DNA of 64,000 bases. It comes from Pedobacter sp. KBW06 (lineage in GTDB: Bacteria > Bacteroidota > Bacteroidia > Sphingobacteriales > Sphingobacteriaceae). The position numbers were made by a program, and so were the translations under genes. Location: NCBI RefSeq assembly GCF_003852525.1, contig NZ_QAJL01000007.1:1-64000 (forward strand). Reading direction: 5' to 3'. Positions 28,016-37,982 of this stretch are shown here, piece by piece. The notes beneath the pieces are model-generated. The model ran no database searches and was not told the origin of the DNA. It saw nothing but the letters and a program-made list of their open reading frames with translations. Positions within the stretch are counted from its first letter, which is position 1; each line of letters begins with the position of its first letter.

Positions 28016-29875
28016 TTATACCGTTGATGAAATGGAGTATGAGAATACAGCTCCATTTGGTGTCCCATTCTTAGCCCAGATTCTCCCACCAAGCTTTTGA
28101 ATAAAATCCTTACACATAGAAAGTGCGATTCCAGCTCCGTGTTGAGTCGAAGAGCCAAAATTACCGGACACTGTAAATAGCTTACTGATTGTTAGTTCAT
28201 CCATCCCCTGCCCCTGGTCGGTAACCGACACTGTAATCGAATCACCGTCCTGCATACTGTTAATTACAATCGTACTGCCTACAGGGGAGAATTTAATGGC
28301 ATTTGACAGTAAATTCCGATTCACAAACTGCAACATTTCCTTGTCAGATGTTACGGTGATGTGCATTGGTATCTGATTAAACAAGGTTATCTTTTTGGCA
28401 TCCAGTTGTTGCTTCATGATCTCTGCTGATTCGCATAACAGGTCATAAAGCACCAGTATTTCCGGTTTATATTGATAACCGGACAATTGTTGCTTGATCC
28501 ACTGTAATATGGTGTCAAATGAATCCAGCATATCTGAAGCTTGTCTTTCTATGTCGCCATAGAACTCTTCCATTTCCGACTTTGTGAACTCAGGATTGTC
28601 CTTCATTAAGCCGGCAATACTTATCGTAGAGATCAGTGGCGTTCTGAAATCATGCGCCAGAATAGAGAAGAGTTTGTTTTTGAATTCATCATTTACCTGC
28701 AAGGTTTTATTTTGTTCCAGCACCGTCAGGTTAAGCTGCTCCAGCTCACGTTGATGTTTACGCGAAATCTGGTACAACCGGTAAATAAAAAGGAGTAAAA
28801 ATATACCAACTACACAAATGGCAATTAACATCAAGATCTTAGTTTTGCTGTTCTTATTGACAAGACTTAAAAACGTATTATCAGTTTGTATGGCACTGTA
28901 CTTAATGTAATCCCCTACAAATTTTTTAAGCTGCTCATTCTCTTCAGCCATTACACTTTCCAGCAGCTTTTGAACGCTGATCATTTGATCCTTATTACCT
29001 GATAACGCGGTATAGTGTAAGATATCCTTCAATATCGGGATTAGCTCCAGGACATAATCCTTTTTTTTAGCCAATTGATAACTGAGCCAGGCATAATGCA
29101 ACGCACTATCCGGCTGATTCTTATAAAACCTGGTATAGGAGCTCAGTAAATAAATTTCCTGATCATCAAGCTCATATTTCCGCGCCTCCGATAAGGTAGC
29201 TCCAAGAAGTGCCAGTGCTGCTGTATTACGGCCTTTTTTTTGCAGCAGGTCGAATTCCAATTCTTTTACTGCAATCAGTACCCGGTGGTCTTTATAAATA
29301 CCGGCAATCTCCCGGGTTTTGTCAATATAGTACGCAATACTATCATCTGAAAGATCCGGATTACTCATACAGTAATTGGCATATACAAGGCTCATAATAC
29401 TGTCTCTCCTTCCTGTTCGCATCACTTGCCGGAAAAGTTCAAGCCCCTTTTTAGCGTCATTCAGACTCAGATATACGTTACCCATGTTCATCGTTACCTG
29501 ACTCACATTTGGAGTGTCCTTTTGCACTTTGTAAGCAGATAAAGCATGTGTGTAGAGTTGAAGTGATTCCTGGTACATTCCCCTGATATAAAGCACCGAG
29601 GCGATAACATTATCTGCATCCGCTTTTCCTTTGGGATACTCCATCCTACTGGCCAGTTGTTTAGCCATCATGCCATAATAGAGGCTGCTATCAATATCCT
29701 TCATATGATAAAGCATTCCCAGGCGGTTTATCGAATTGATATAACGAATACTGTCTTTAACATAAAGCAATTTCTGCCGCTCTGCGCGGATCAGATTGGA
29801 CTGTCCTTTTACCTTGCCATAACACAATGGCAAAATCAGTAAAAAATAACCTAACAGTGTTTTTGATCGGGACAT
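28016..29875 (-). CDS. TPR sensor histidine kinase (orphan)
   Basis: 619 residues. A signal peptide (to KVKGQ) precedes ~300 periplasmic residues of TPR-like helical repeats, one TM helix (~IAICVVGIFLLLFIY), a short coiled coil, then HisKA with the phospho-acceptor His in FSILAHDFRTPL, and a HATPase domain with N box (NLLSNAIKFSP), G1 (DQGQGM) and a late G2 (GAGIALSM). This is the common Bacteroidota TPR-HK layout. No response regulator gene is adjacent, so its partner lies elsewhere. The stop is 205 bases from the convergent helicase gene. Confidence 0.9.
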   Translation of the reverse strand: MSRSKTLLGYFLLILPLCYGKVKGQSNLIRAERQKLLYVKDSIRYINSINRLGMLYHMKDIDSSLYYGMMAKQLASRMEYPKGKADADNVIASVLYIRGMYQESLQLYTHALSAYKVQKDTPNVSQVTMNMGNVYLSLNDAKKGLELFRQVMRTGRRDSIMSLVYANYCMSNPDLSDDSIAYYIDKTREIAGIYKDHRVLIAVKELEFDLLQKKGRNTAALALLGATLSEARKYELDDQEIYLLSSYTRFYKNQPDSALHYAWLSYQLAKKKDYVLELIPILKDILHYTALSGNKDQMISVQKLLESVMAEENEQLKKFVGDYIKYSAIQTDNTFLSLVNKNSKTKILMLIAICVVGIFLLLFIYRLYQISRKHQRELEQLNLTVLEQNKTLQVNDEFKNKLFSILAHDFRTPLISTISIAGLMKDNPEFTKSEMEEFYGDIERQASDMLDSFDTILQWIKQQLSGYQYKPEILVLYDLLCESAEIMKQQLDAKKITLFNQIPMHITVTSDKEMLQFVNRNLLSNAIKFSPVGSTIVINSMQDGDSITVSVTDQGQGMDELTISKLFTVSGNFGSSTQHGAGIALSMCKDFIQKLGGRIWAKNGTPNGAVFSYSISSTV

Positions 29876-29887
29876 GGCTTAAATGCA

Positions 29888-29908
29888 AATAACTTAAACT
29901 AAGTTATT
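29888..29908. promoter_or_regulatory. perfect 9-bp inverted repeat in the kinase leader
   Basis: AATAACTTA (29888-29896), spacer AAC, TAAGTTATT (29900-29908). It starts 12 bases upstream of the kinase ATG, where an operator or a leader hairpin would sit. No other copy was seen in the window. Confidence 0.4.
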
Positions 29909-30063
29909 ATTTAATTAGAACAAACACTGTTAAAAGTAAGTCTGAAATCTGTTCATTTCATTTATTTACAAATGTTTTTTTTAATGTAATCATGAGCTAC
30001 CAGGATAATTAATTTGAGCCGTATAGATAAGCTCAATAATCATCGAACGCTGATCTTTGTATC

Positions 30064-31035
30064 ATGACAACGATCAAAAAAATCCAATTAGGCCAAAACG
30101 GTCCGCTCGTGTCCAAACTAGGTTTGGGCTGTATGCGCATGTCTTCCGTATGGGGAGGCTCAACGCCAGATGAAAATGAAAGCATAGCTACCATACAGTC
30201 TGCGCTTGACAGGGGCATTAATTTTTTAAATACTGGTGACTTTTATGGTGCAGGACACAATGAATTGTTAGTCGGCAAAGCCATTAAAGGCCGCAGGGAC
30301 GATGCTTTCATCAGCGTTAAATTTGGTGCTTTCTTTCATAATGGTCAATGGCTGGGCCTGGACCTGCGCCCTGTGGCCATTAAGAATTTTATCAATTATT
30401 CGCTTACCCGTTTAGGCATTGAAACCATAGACCTGTACCAGCCCTGCCGGATGGATGGCAGCGTACCTGTAGCAGATATTATAGGTACCGTAGCCGACCT
30501 GATCAAAGAAGGCAAAGTACGCTACATCGGTGTTTCTGAGATCACCGCTGATCAACTGCGTGAAGCAAACCAGATTCATCCGATAAGTGCGCTGGAAATT
30601 GGTTATTCACTGGCAGACCGACAGGTAGAAAGCGAATTGTTGCCAGCAGCTAAAGAAATGGGCATTGCAGTAGCCGCCTTTGCCAATACTGCCGAAGGTT
30701 TGTTAACAGGCGATATGAAAGCACCGCTTGCGGCTGATGATCATCACCTGCACTTCTCTCGTTTTCAAGGCGACAACCTCATCAAAAACCTGGAAAAAGT
30801 GGAGATATTGAAAGCCTTAGCGAAAGAGAAACAAGTTACACCTACGCAAATTGCCATTGCCTGGGTAAATGCACAAGGCGACCATATTATGCCATTGGTA
30901 AGCATGAGCCGCCGTTCAAGGTTACCGGAAAATATTGCTGCCATGAGCATTGAATTTACGACCTCTGAAATAGAATTATTAAATACTACTTTTGCACCAG
31001 GCGCCATCTTAGGCGGCACTTATTTACAGAGATAA
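30064..31035 (+). CDS. aldo/keto reductase
   Basis: 323 residues, full length. The AKR barrel is clear: LGLGCMRMS at the N-terminus, GDFYGAGHNE (Asp and catalytic Tyr), SVKFG (catalytic Lys), GKVRYIGVSEI, and a C-terminal NADPH-binding part (TPTQIAIAWV). At the fourth catalytic position, normally His in LYQ-P/L-H-R, the sequence is LYQPCRMD, so Cys stands in place of His; some AKR relatives carry Ala there and keep reductase activity. The stop TAA is immediately followed by the ATG of an AraC regulator. Substrate unknown, presumably an aldehyde or ketone. Confidence 0.92.
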   Translation: MTTIKKIQLGQNGPLVSKLGLGCMRMSSVWGGSTPDENESIATIQSALDRGINFLNTGDFYGAGHNELLVGKAIKGRRDDAFISVKFGAFFHNGQWLGLDLRPVAIKNFINYSLTRLGIETIDLYQPCRMDGSVPVADIIGTVADLIKEGKVRYIGVSEITADQLREANQIHPISALEIGYSLADRQVESELLPAAKEMGIAVAAFANTAEGLLTGDMKAPLAADDHHLHFSRFQGDNLIKNLEKVEILKALAKEKQVTPTQIAIAWVNAQGDHIMPLVSMSRRSRLPENIAAMSIEFTTSEIELLNTTFAPGAILGGTYLQR

Positions 31036-31842
31036 ATGACCAATCCAACTGAAATACTTCCCGGCATGATCTTCTATTCCTATCTCTCCGCAGAACGGAA
31101 AGATAAAGTATGCTTCTGGAACCATCATACGCTGGTATTGATGGTTTCGGGGCAACTTCAGTTGGAAACGGCTGACCAGCGCCTGGAGCTTAAAGCAGGC
31201 GAAACGATGCTGGTAGGTAAAAACCAGCTAGGTACACTGACTAAAACACCTCTTCCCGGTCAGGGTTATGAAAGTATCGTTATTTGTCTTCAGGAAGATC
31301 TGTTGCGCAAAATAGCGCTGGAAGAACAGATCGACACCGGTTCTAAATATGTCGGGCCATCAAACGTGCCCGTTCCCTCCGATCCATTTCTTCTCGGCTA
31401 TTTTCAATCCATTATTCCTTACGCACAGGCTGCAGCAGGAACACTCACAGAAGATATGGGCATCCTCAAAGTCAAAGAAGGCGTTAAACTATTATTACAT
31501 AGCCTGCCGCAATTGAGGTCATACTTATTCGATTTTGCAGAACCCCATAAAATTGATTTGGAGCGCTTTATGATGACCAATTTTCATTTTAATGTCCCGG
31601 TGGAAAGATTTGCACGGCTCACCGGACGTAGCCTGGCGGGTTTTAAACGCGACTTTGCAAAAACGTTTGGCCTACCACCGCGTCAATGGCTGTTAGATAA
31701 ACGCCTTCAGGCAGCAAAGCATTTGATCGAACAGAAACATCAAAAGCCATCGGCCATTTATTTAGATCTCGGCTTCGAAAGTCTGCCCCATTTTTCGCGT
31801 TCGTTCAAACAAAAATTCGGTAAAGCACCTTCAATGATTTGA
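31036..31842 (+). CDS. AraC-family regulator (cupin-type sensor)
   Basis: 268 residues. Residues 1-150 form an ExsA/AraC-type cupin sensor (VLMVSGQLQLETAD, LKAGETMLVGKNQ). The C-terminal ~100 residues are the double HTH (VERFARLTGRSLAGFKRDF, IYLDLGFESLPHFSRSF) ending KFGKAPSM. It abuts the aldo/keto reductase with no spacer, so the pair is one transcript, and the regulator probably controls the reductase (autoregulated operon). It is soluble, unlike the membrane AraC protein at 18059. Confidence 0.9.
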   Translation: MTNPTEILPGMIFYSYLSAERKDKVCFWNHHTLVLMVSGQLQLETADQRLELKAGETMLVGKNQLGTLTKTPLPGQGYESIVICLQEDLLRKIALEEQIDTGSKYVGPSNVPVPSDPFLLGYFQSIIPYAQAAAGTLTEDMGILKVKEGVKLLLHSLPQLRSYLFDFAEPHKIDLERFMMTNFHFNVPVERFARLTGRSLAGFKRDFAKTFGLPPRQWLLDKRLQAAKHLIEQKHQKPSAIYLDLGFESLPHFSRSFKQKFGKAPSMI

Positions 31843-31868
31843 TCATGCAACCTACTCAGCCATGCAGA

Positions 31869-32132
31869 TCATATCCATAACCAGGTGATTAGTAAAAATG
31901 TTGCTAATAAAAGCATACCTGTACAACCGATAACCAGTAATAGCACACCGCACTTACTCAACATAAAACGATTAACCGGTTCGTCATACATCGCATTCCA
32001 GAAAAAATACAGCGATGCCGGTTTACGGACACGTCTGTACATGCGTTTGTCCAGCAGCGGGATGAACGCCAATAGCGCCACGTCCAGTACCGATAATATC
32101 CAGATAGCGATGTTCGCAGTTTTCATATTCAT
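31869..32132 (-). CDS. small membrane protein, two TM helices
   Basis: 87 residues. TM1 IAIWILSVLDVALLAFIPLL and TM2 LLLVIGCTGMLLLATFLLITW, with a basic loop (DKRMYRRVRKPASLY) between them. No family recognised. The start lies directly below the terminator at 32134-32166, so it may be read mainly by transcripts that pass that terminator, or from its own promoter. A real gene is likely because of the well-formed hydrophobic pattern, but the function is unknown. Confidence 0.55.
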   Translation of the reverse strand: MNMKTANIAIWILSVLDVALLAFIPLLDKRMYRRVRKPASLYFFWNAMYDEPVNRFMLSKCGVLLLVIGCTGMLLLATFLLITWLWI

Positions 32133-32133
32133 T

Positions 32134-32166
32134 AAAAAAACAGGCAGGCTTTCGCGCTACCTGTTT
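32134..32166 (-). terminator. intrinsic terminator closing the surface operon
   Basis: On the minus strand, arms AAACAGGTAG (32166-32157) and CAGGCAG-side CTGCCTGTTT (32147-32138) pair with one mismatch and are followed by a run of seven T, 24 bases after the stop of the 107-residue gene. Confidence 0.75.
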
Positions 32167-32189
32167 ACCGTTGTTAATTGTGATAAGGA

Positions 32190-32513
32190 TTAGGTATTGT
32201 AAGTCAAACGAATATTTTTGATAAGTACTTTAAAAGCAGGTTTCTCCACCGGGATCTCCTTTTTCAGTGCTTTCAGCTTCTTACCCAGATACTGCACCTT
32301 TACCTGGCTAAATAACGCTTCATAAGCCCTGATCTGCCCGGACAATTCTTCCAACAAACGTTCATAGTTCCCATGCATATCTTCCAGTTCCTGGCGGTAT
32401 TGCGCCGTTTGCTGTACACAGGCACATGCTCCTTGTTCGCTGCTTAACAGCCTTTCCATATGAAGCAGGGCATCTATCAAATGCACATGCTTTGCTTTAT
32501 TGATGCCCTGCAT
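32190..32513 (-). CDS. hypothetical helical protein
   Basis: 107 residues, predicted nearly all alpha with a heptad pattern around residues 30-80 (QYRQELEDMHGNYERLLEELSGQIRAYE is split across it) and a basic end (KKLKALKKEIP). Two Cys sit close together (GACACVQQ). No family recognised. Starts 24 bases after the TIG/NHL lipoprotein gene, is the last gene before the terminator and so is probably the tail of that operon. Confidence 0.55.
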   Translation of the reverse strand: MQGINKAKHVHLIDALLHMERLLSSEQGACACVQQTAQYRQELEDMHGNYERLLEELSGQIRAYEALFSQVKVQYLGKKLKALKKEIPVEKPAFKVLIKNIRLTYNT

Positions 32514-32537
32514 AATTATGTTAAAAAAATGAAATCA

Positions 32538-34709
32538 TTACTTGAGAAAGATCTTCCTTACTGAATTATTCGTCATGTCTATTACATAGAGATTACCTTG
32601 TTTGTCGATGGTGATATCACCCAATCCACCAAACCTGGCTTCAGAAAGCGCGCCATCAACAATACTTCCGGAAGCAAAAGTTGCAATGATCGTCACCTCT
32701 TTTGTCGCAAGATTAATTTTTCTTAGCGTATAGCCCCATCTGTCAACCACATAAAGGCTACCTGCACCGTCTGCAACCATTCCCGAAATCGTGGAGAAAC
32801 CATTGGCCAGGAAGCCTGACGCACCAGTTTCAAGGTTGTAAGTTTGAACTGCAGCACTTTCATAATCCGAAGTATAGAACATGTCCCCAACAATAACAGG
32901 AGTCACGTCTTCTCCAAAACCTGATCCACTGACTTTCGACATTGTCTTCAGTCCCATTTTATTGATTTTCCATGCCCCATCAAAAGAACCGATCTGAACA
33001 TATAAGTTGCCATTTTTATCAAATGCCGATTTCTGCTTGTTACCTTCAATAGCGGAGAAAGTACTGACCAATCCCTGAGGCGTAACTTTACGAACTCCTT
33101 TACCGTCCGTAATAAAGAGATTATCTTGATCGTCTATCGACATCCCTCCAGTGCGACCCAGACTAAAAGAGGCCTTATTTCCTTGTCCATCTGCATTTCC
33201 ACTATCGCCCGAAGCACTACCTGCAAGCAGACTGACCTTTCCGTCTGGTGTAATTTTCATCACCCGGTGGTTTTCTGTTTCGAGAACAAACACGTTCCCT
33301 TTACTGTCAACAACCAGACTACCATTTTGATCTCTTGATAGATTCAGTTCTGTACTTCCTGGTCCGCCAGCTAAAGTTGCTACACCAGCGCGGTTAAAAT
33401 TACCCGGAGCAAGAGCAGTTTGACCATTTACAACCAGCTTTAATGGGCCTGAAGTAAATCCTTGCGGCGCGATCACCACCATACTACTTTCCGTTGCACT
33501 CAGCACCGTAGCAGCTGTTCCATTAAAGGTAACCTGGTTCTGGCTGGCTGTGGCACTGAACCCTGTACCTGTGATGTTCACCCTTGTACCTGCCAGACCG
33601 TTTTCCGGGCTCAACCTGGAAATACCGAGCGTCTGATCTTTAAAATCAGGCCCCATGGCCCGTTGGTCGTTCACCGATAGTACAATCTTTCCGCTACCTG
33701 TGCCCCCTGGGATTTCTAAGGTAATCTCTGTATCAGTTGCTGTTGCAACCGGAACATTTACACCATTGATGCTCACTTTATTTTCTTCAATGACGGTACT
33801 AAATGTAGTCCCTTTGATGGTCATCAATGTACCCGCCGGTCCACTAAGCGGAGTAACATTCAAGATAACCGGTAAAGGGACAACCGTAAATACCGGGCCT
33901 GTAATTTTTTGTCCGAGCATCGTCACTGACACTGGTCCCGTAGTTATTCCATCCGGAGCCACTACCATCAAATGATCATCAGCAGCTTCTTCAACCAAGG
34001 CCGCTTTACCGTTAAAATCAACATAATTGCCAGTAACAACAGCCTCAAAACCGGAACCATTAATGCGCACCCTTGTCCCTTTTCCACCTGTTAAAGGATG
34101 AATATCGGCTATAGCCTGAAACCTGAAACTTTGGCCCGATGCTTCTTTACCATTTACGACCACCTTAACCGGCCCTGAAGTTGCGCCGGCAGGCACCTGT
34201 ATTACCAGTAGCGTATCCTTTGCACTGACAACATTTGCCGCCTTTCCATTAATAAAAACCTGTGCCGGGCCGGATAAACTGCTGAATCCTGCACCGGAGA
34301 TGCGGATTAACGTTCCTTCACCACCATTGGCAGGAGTGATTTTCTGTACGCTCAGTTCCTGGTAGGTATACTTACCAATCTGAAATGAGGTTTCTCCGAT
34401 TTTCATCACAATCTCCCCATCTTTTGCTGCCGAGGGTGCCCTCATTACCACAGCGGTTGGCGTAACACTAACCAGCTCTGCATTTACACCGCCTATGCTT
34501 GCCGACACTTCGCCCATACTGTTACCAAAACCGGTTCCCAATATAGTAATCAGGGTTCCCTTATTACCACTGTTTGGATAATATTCTGAAACTGTAACGG
34601 CTTCTTTAACCGGCTCAATTTTATCTTTTTTACAACCCGCAACTAGTAACAGCGCAATGGCGAGCCCATATAGGCAATTCTTACTATTTTTTATGATCGC
34701 TAAATTCAT
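32538..34709 (-). CDS. IPT/TIG-domain lipoprotein with C-terminal NHL-type beta-propeller
   Basis: 723 residues. Lipobox LLLVAGCKKDK at the N-terminus, then about five IPT/TIG immunoglobulin-like repeats (residues ~40-440; recurring GxxGTxxxIxGxGF and VNG blocks), then an NHL/SMP-30-like propeller (~455-723; e.g. DSKGNVFVLETENHRVMKI, VDRWGYTLRKIN, DKQGNLYVID). Such proteins stand on the cell surface and bind polymers or partner receptors. It follows the Oar-like TonB receptor by 9 bases and is part of that operon. The ligand cannot be deduced. Confidence 0.85.
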   Translation of the reverse strand: MNLAIIKNSKNCLYGLAIALLLVAGCKKDKIEPVKEAVTVSEYYPNSGNKGTLITILGTGFGNSMGEVSASIGGVNAELVSVTPTAVVMRAPSAAKDGEIVMKIGETSFQIGKYTYQELSVQKITPANGGEGTLIRISGAGFSSLSGPAQVFINGKAANVVSAKDTLLVIQVPAGATSGPVKVVVNGKEASGQSFRFQAIADIHPLTGGKGTRVRINGSGFEAVVTGNYVDFNGKAALVEEAADDHLMVVAPDGITTGPVSVTMLGQKITGPVFTVVPLPVILNVTPLSGPAGTLMTIKGTTFSTVIEENKVSINGVNVPVATATDTEITLEIPGGTGSGKIVLSVNDQRAMGPDFKDQTLGISRLSPENGLAGTRVNITGTGFSATASQNQVTFNGTAATVLSATESSMVVIAPQGFTSGPLKLVVNGQTALAPGNFNRAGVATLAGGPGSTELNLSRDQNGSLVVDSKGNVFVLETENHRVMKITPDGKVSLLAGSASGDSGNADGQGNKASFSLGRTGGMSIDDQDNLFITDGKGVRKVTPQGLVSTFSAIEGNKQKSAFDKNGNLYVQIGSFDGAWKINKMGLKTMSKVSGSGFGEDVTPVIVGDMFYTSDYESAAVQTYNLETGASGFLANGFSTISGMVADGAGSLYVVDRWGYTLRKINLATKEVTIIATFASGSIVDGALSEARFGGLGDITIDKQGNLYVIDMTNNSVRKIFLK

Positions 34710-34718
34710 CTTCGTCTT

Positions 34719-37700
34719 TTAAAAAGTATACCTTAAACCCAACTGTGCCTGTACCCTTGATCCGTAATAATCAATACTGTAAGGCTTACCAGGATTATTA
34801 AATGTATATACCGGGTAATTGCCGGTATTTTGCTGTGGTGGAAACAAGGTTGGCGTTAACCCAACACTTGAAGTAGCGTTGAATGTATTGGGCGAGAAAT
34901 ACTGAATGCCCCAATTCTTACTGATCAGGTTTGTGAGGTTGACTACATCCGCTGTAAGCGTAATAAATTGTTTATTGCTCCTGGTCACAAACACATCGTG
35001 GGACAAGTGTAAATCTGCCTGTACATTCCATGGCGTACGCCCCTTGTTCCGTTCCGTAAAATTCCCTCTTCTGCTGCTTAGGTATTCATTTCCAGCGATA
35101 AGCTCATTAAATGCGGCAGCCTGCTGTGTAGCAGTTCCCTGTGCGTTATCTTTAAAAAAACGAACCGCTTCTTCCTGCTGAGGAATATAAGCCAGACTCA
35201 CCTGTTGTGGTAGCCCCTGCACGCTGTTGTTCACAATACCATAAGTAAAAGGACTGCCGGATTGTGCACTCACAAATAGTGAAACGTTGGTTCTCCCCGC
35301 ATTGTTCCATACCTTATTGTAACTAATTGTACCCACAATCCGGTTGCGGAGGTCAAAATTACTATTTGCAAGACCGGGATTGTTTGGAACCAAAGATTGG
35401 TTCAGCTGCCAGTTCGACTCCATAGAGTTCCTTACCCCGTTGCTCAAATCTTTAGACTGTCCGTAGGTATAAGAAACAGAGGCTTGTAAAACGTCCGCAA
35501 TGTTTTTACTGATACTTCCTGTAAGACTATATCTGTAGCCTTTGCTCGTATTGCTCAAAAGATAAGTATTAGAAAAGCGACTGTCTACTGTACCACTATA
35601 TATGGGCTGCTGGTGTAATTTATCATATCCATAATACGTAGGATTGTCCTGCACGTTCAACTGCTGAAAAAGCACATCCTTAATGTTTTTCGTGTAAATC
35701 CCTTCCAACGTGAATTTCCAGTCGTTTGTGGTACTATAGTCAACCCCTAAACTCGCACGCATCACTTGCGGCATCACAAAATCATTGTCAATTAAGTCGA
35801 CCTGCGTTTTACCACTGTTGGGGTTATTGATGATGGCTCCATTTTGCCGGATAAAGTCTCCAATGCCATTTGGACCTCCCTGAAGCGGGTTGCTACCTGG
35901 CACAAAAGGTTTCTGATCTGCTTTTTGATCAAAACCACCATAGTTCTCCCCATTGTTATAAAAGGCATAAGCCAGCCATGCCATCGGGATTCTTCCGGTA
36001 AATAAACCGGCTCCACCCCTTAAAATCAGGCTTTGGTCACCATACCAATCGTAACGGAAGCCTACCCTTGGTGAAATCTGTGGTTTGTTCAGGTAACTAT
36101 TCGTAATCCTGCTCAATCGTGTATACGTGTAGGTATTACCGAAATATGGATCCGCCATCGCATTGCTTATTTTGTCGCTCAGGGTCGGGCTTTTAGCCAG
36201 GTGAGCCATATCAACCCTTAAACCCGGGATTACCTTTAACTTATCAGACACCCTGATTTCGTCCTGCAAATAAACACTATACATATTCATGTTGAATTCC
36301 GCACCCGGATGATCCTGCAGGTAATCACGGTTGTTGTTCTGATTGTTGTAAGCGCCGCGCACACGATACGGGATGTTACTCAGGTAATCCTCAATACTCA
36401 GGTAATCAACACGTCCGTTCCATGCATTTACAAAGCCATAACTGATGTCATAAAGTTCGTTGTGTGTACCCAGGGTCAGCGTATGCATACCAATATTCCA
36501 GTTCAGGTTCGCCGTAATTTCGAGTGTGCGCTGTTTCATATCAAAGATGCTCGCTTCCCTGTCTGTACCCAGATAAATGGTTGTACCAGGTGTACGACCC
36601 GCAATTTGAACCTGCGCTGCACTTGGATCACCCAGGGGATCCCTGGAATCATTTACACGGGTATACCCAACCAATAAATTTCCCGAGAAACCATTGTTAA
36701 ACCGGCTCTTCAGTTCTGCAACGGTCGCTGTCTGGTTATTTTTTTGCAGGAACCCCATACTACTGAACCTGAAATCCTGCTGATCACGGTCCATATGAGC
36801 GGCCTCAGAAATGATGGTATTGTTACGAACAACCAGCTGGTGTTGATCATTGATGTTCCAGTCCAGGCGGTTAAAAAACTTACGGGATTTTGAATAGGTA
36901 TTGAAATCACCTGCCGTACCAGCATCAAGATCTCCGGCATTGCTGATGGCACTGGCATCAGCAATGCTAAAGATGTGGCTGGTTTCCTGTTGTCCGGCCT
37001 TAAGCTGGCTGGGGTCACGACGCTGCGTGATCTCCTCGTTGCTAAAGAAAAACAGTTTGTCTTTGATCAATGGAAAACCGATACGAAAGCCGCTCTGGTA
37101 ATCATAAAAATCGCTACTCATTTTACCCAGGCTACCCAAGCGATCTTTACCAGTAAGACCAGCACTGCGACCAAACCCATATACGGAGCCGCTAATCGTA
37201 TTGGTTCCACTCCGGGTAACGGCATTAACCGACCCTCCGGTAAAGTTACCGATCTTTACATCATAGGGTGCCAGGTAAACCTGCATGTCCTCAATCGCAT
37301 CTAAGGAAATCGGATTGGTACGGGTTGAACTACCCGCCATTCCTGAAGTACCGGATTGACCGCCTAGCGAGGGGCTAAAGCCAATCGCATCGTTGTTAGC
37401 CGCGCCATCAATGGTCACGTTGTTGTATCTGAAATTGGCACCTCCAAAGCTGTTGTCTTTGCTCGCTTGCGGCACCAGACGTGTCACATCAGTAATACTC
37501 CGGGATATCGTTGCCATATTGCGCACCTGAGCTCCGCTGATATTTTTTCCGGAGCCATAAGTACTGGCCTGAGCTCCACGCTTTGTTGCTTTAATGGCCA
37601 CCTCAGTCAATTGTTGAGATTGATCGCTAAGCACAAAATTTAACTGTATTGCTGCGCCAAGGCGGATAGAAATGCCTTCTTTTTCATCCGTATTCATACT

Positions 37701-37961
37701 GATCATGGCTGCTTGTATACGGTAAGGCCCTCCCACACGCAGGTTGGGCAGGTAATAACGGCCCTTACCATCTGCGGAGGTCGCATAACGGGTACCTGAG
37801 GGTTGGTGAATGGCAGTAACTGATGCACCTGGCAAGGTTTGTCCACTTCCATCATATACAGTTCCGCTCAGCGTACCGCTGGTTTCCTGTGCCCTACCTG
37901 CCAAAGTAAGCAGCAGTAAAAACAACAGCATTGTTGTTTTAAATATTTTATATTTAATCAT
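34719..37961 (-). CDS. TonB-dependent receptor, Oar-like, with CarboxypepD_reg domain
   Basis: 1,080 residues. Signal peptide (to LAGRAQ), an N-terminal carboxypeptidase-regulatory-like beta-sandwich (SGTVYDGSGQTLPGA, DGKGRYYLPNLRVGG), a plug (TRLVPQASKDNSFGG), and a 22-stranded-barrel-length C-terminal part ending in an aromatic residue (LGLRYTF). This plan is the Oar/OmpA-related type used for export or import of large substrates rather than the SusC type; no SusD partner is encoded nearby. Operon position between FAS1 and TIG lipoproteins. Confidence 0.88.
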   Translation of the reverse strand: MIKYKIFKTTMLLFLLLLTLAGRAQETSGTLSGTVYDGSGQTLPGASVTAIHQPSGTRYATSADGKGRYYLPNLRVGGPYRIQAAMISMNTDEKEGISIRLGAAIQLNFVLSDQSQQLTEVAIKATKRGAQASTYGSGKNISGAQVRNMATISRSITDVTRLVPQASKDNSFGGANFRYNNVTIDGAANNDAIGFSPSLGGQSGTSGMAGSSTRTNPISLDAIEDMQVYLAPYDVKIGNFTGGSVNAVTRSGTNTISGSVYGFGRSAGLTGKDRLGSLGKMSSDFYDYQSGFRIGFPLIKDKLFFFSNEEITQRRDPSQLKAGQQETSHIFSIADASAISNAGDLDAGTAGDFNTYSKSRKFFNRLDWNINDQHQLVVRNNTIISEAAHMDRDQQDFRFSSMGFLQKNNQTATVAELKSRFNNGFSGNLLVGYTRVNDSRDPLGDPSAAQVQIAGRTPGTTIYLGTDREASIFDMKQRTLEITANLNWNIGMHTLTLGTHNELYDISYGFVNAWNGRVDYLSIEDYLSNIPYRVRGAYNNQNNNRDYLQDHPGAEFNMNMYSVYLQDEIRVSDKLKVIPGLRVDMAHLAKSPTLSDKISNAMADPYFGNTYTYTRLSRITNSYLNKPQISPRVGFRYDWYGDQSLILRGGAGLFTGRIPMAWLAYAFYNNGENYGGFDQKADQKPFVPGSNPLQGGPNGIGDFIRQNGAIINNPNSGKTQVDLIDNDFVMPQVMRASLGVDYSTTNDWKFTLEGIYTKNIKDVLFQQLNVQDNPTYYGYDKLHQQPIYSGTVDSRFSNTYLLSNTSKGYRYSLTGSISKNIADVLQASVSYTYGQSKDLSNGVRNSMESNWQLNQSLVPNNPGLANSNFDLRNRIVGTISYNKVWNNAGRTNVSLFVSAQSGSPFTYGIVNNSVQGLPQQVSLAYIPQQEEAVRFFKDNAQGTATQQAAAFNELIAGNEYLSSRRGNFTERNKGRTPWNVQADLHLSHDVFVTRSNKQFITLTADVVNLTNLISKNWGIQYFSPNTFNATSSVGLTPTLFPPQQNTGNYPVYTFNNPGKPYSIDYYGSRVQAQLGLRYTF

Positions 37962-37982
37962 CTGTAAAATCTTAATTGGTGT

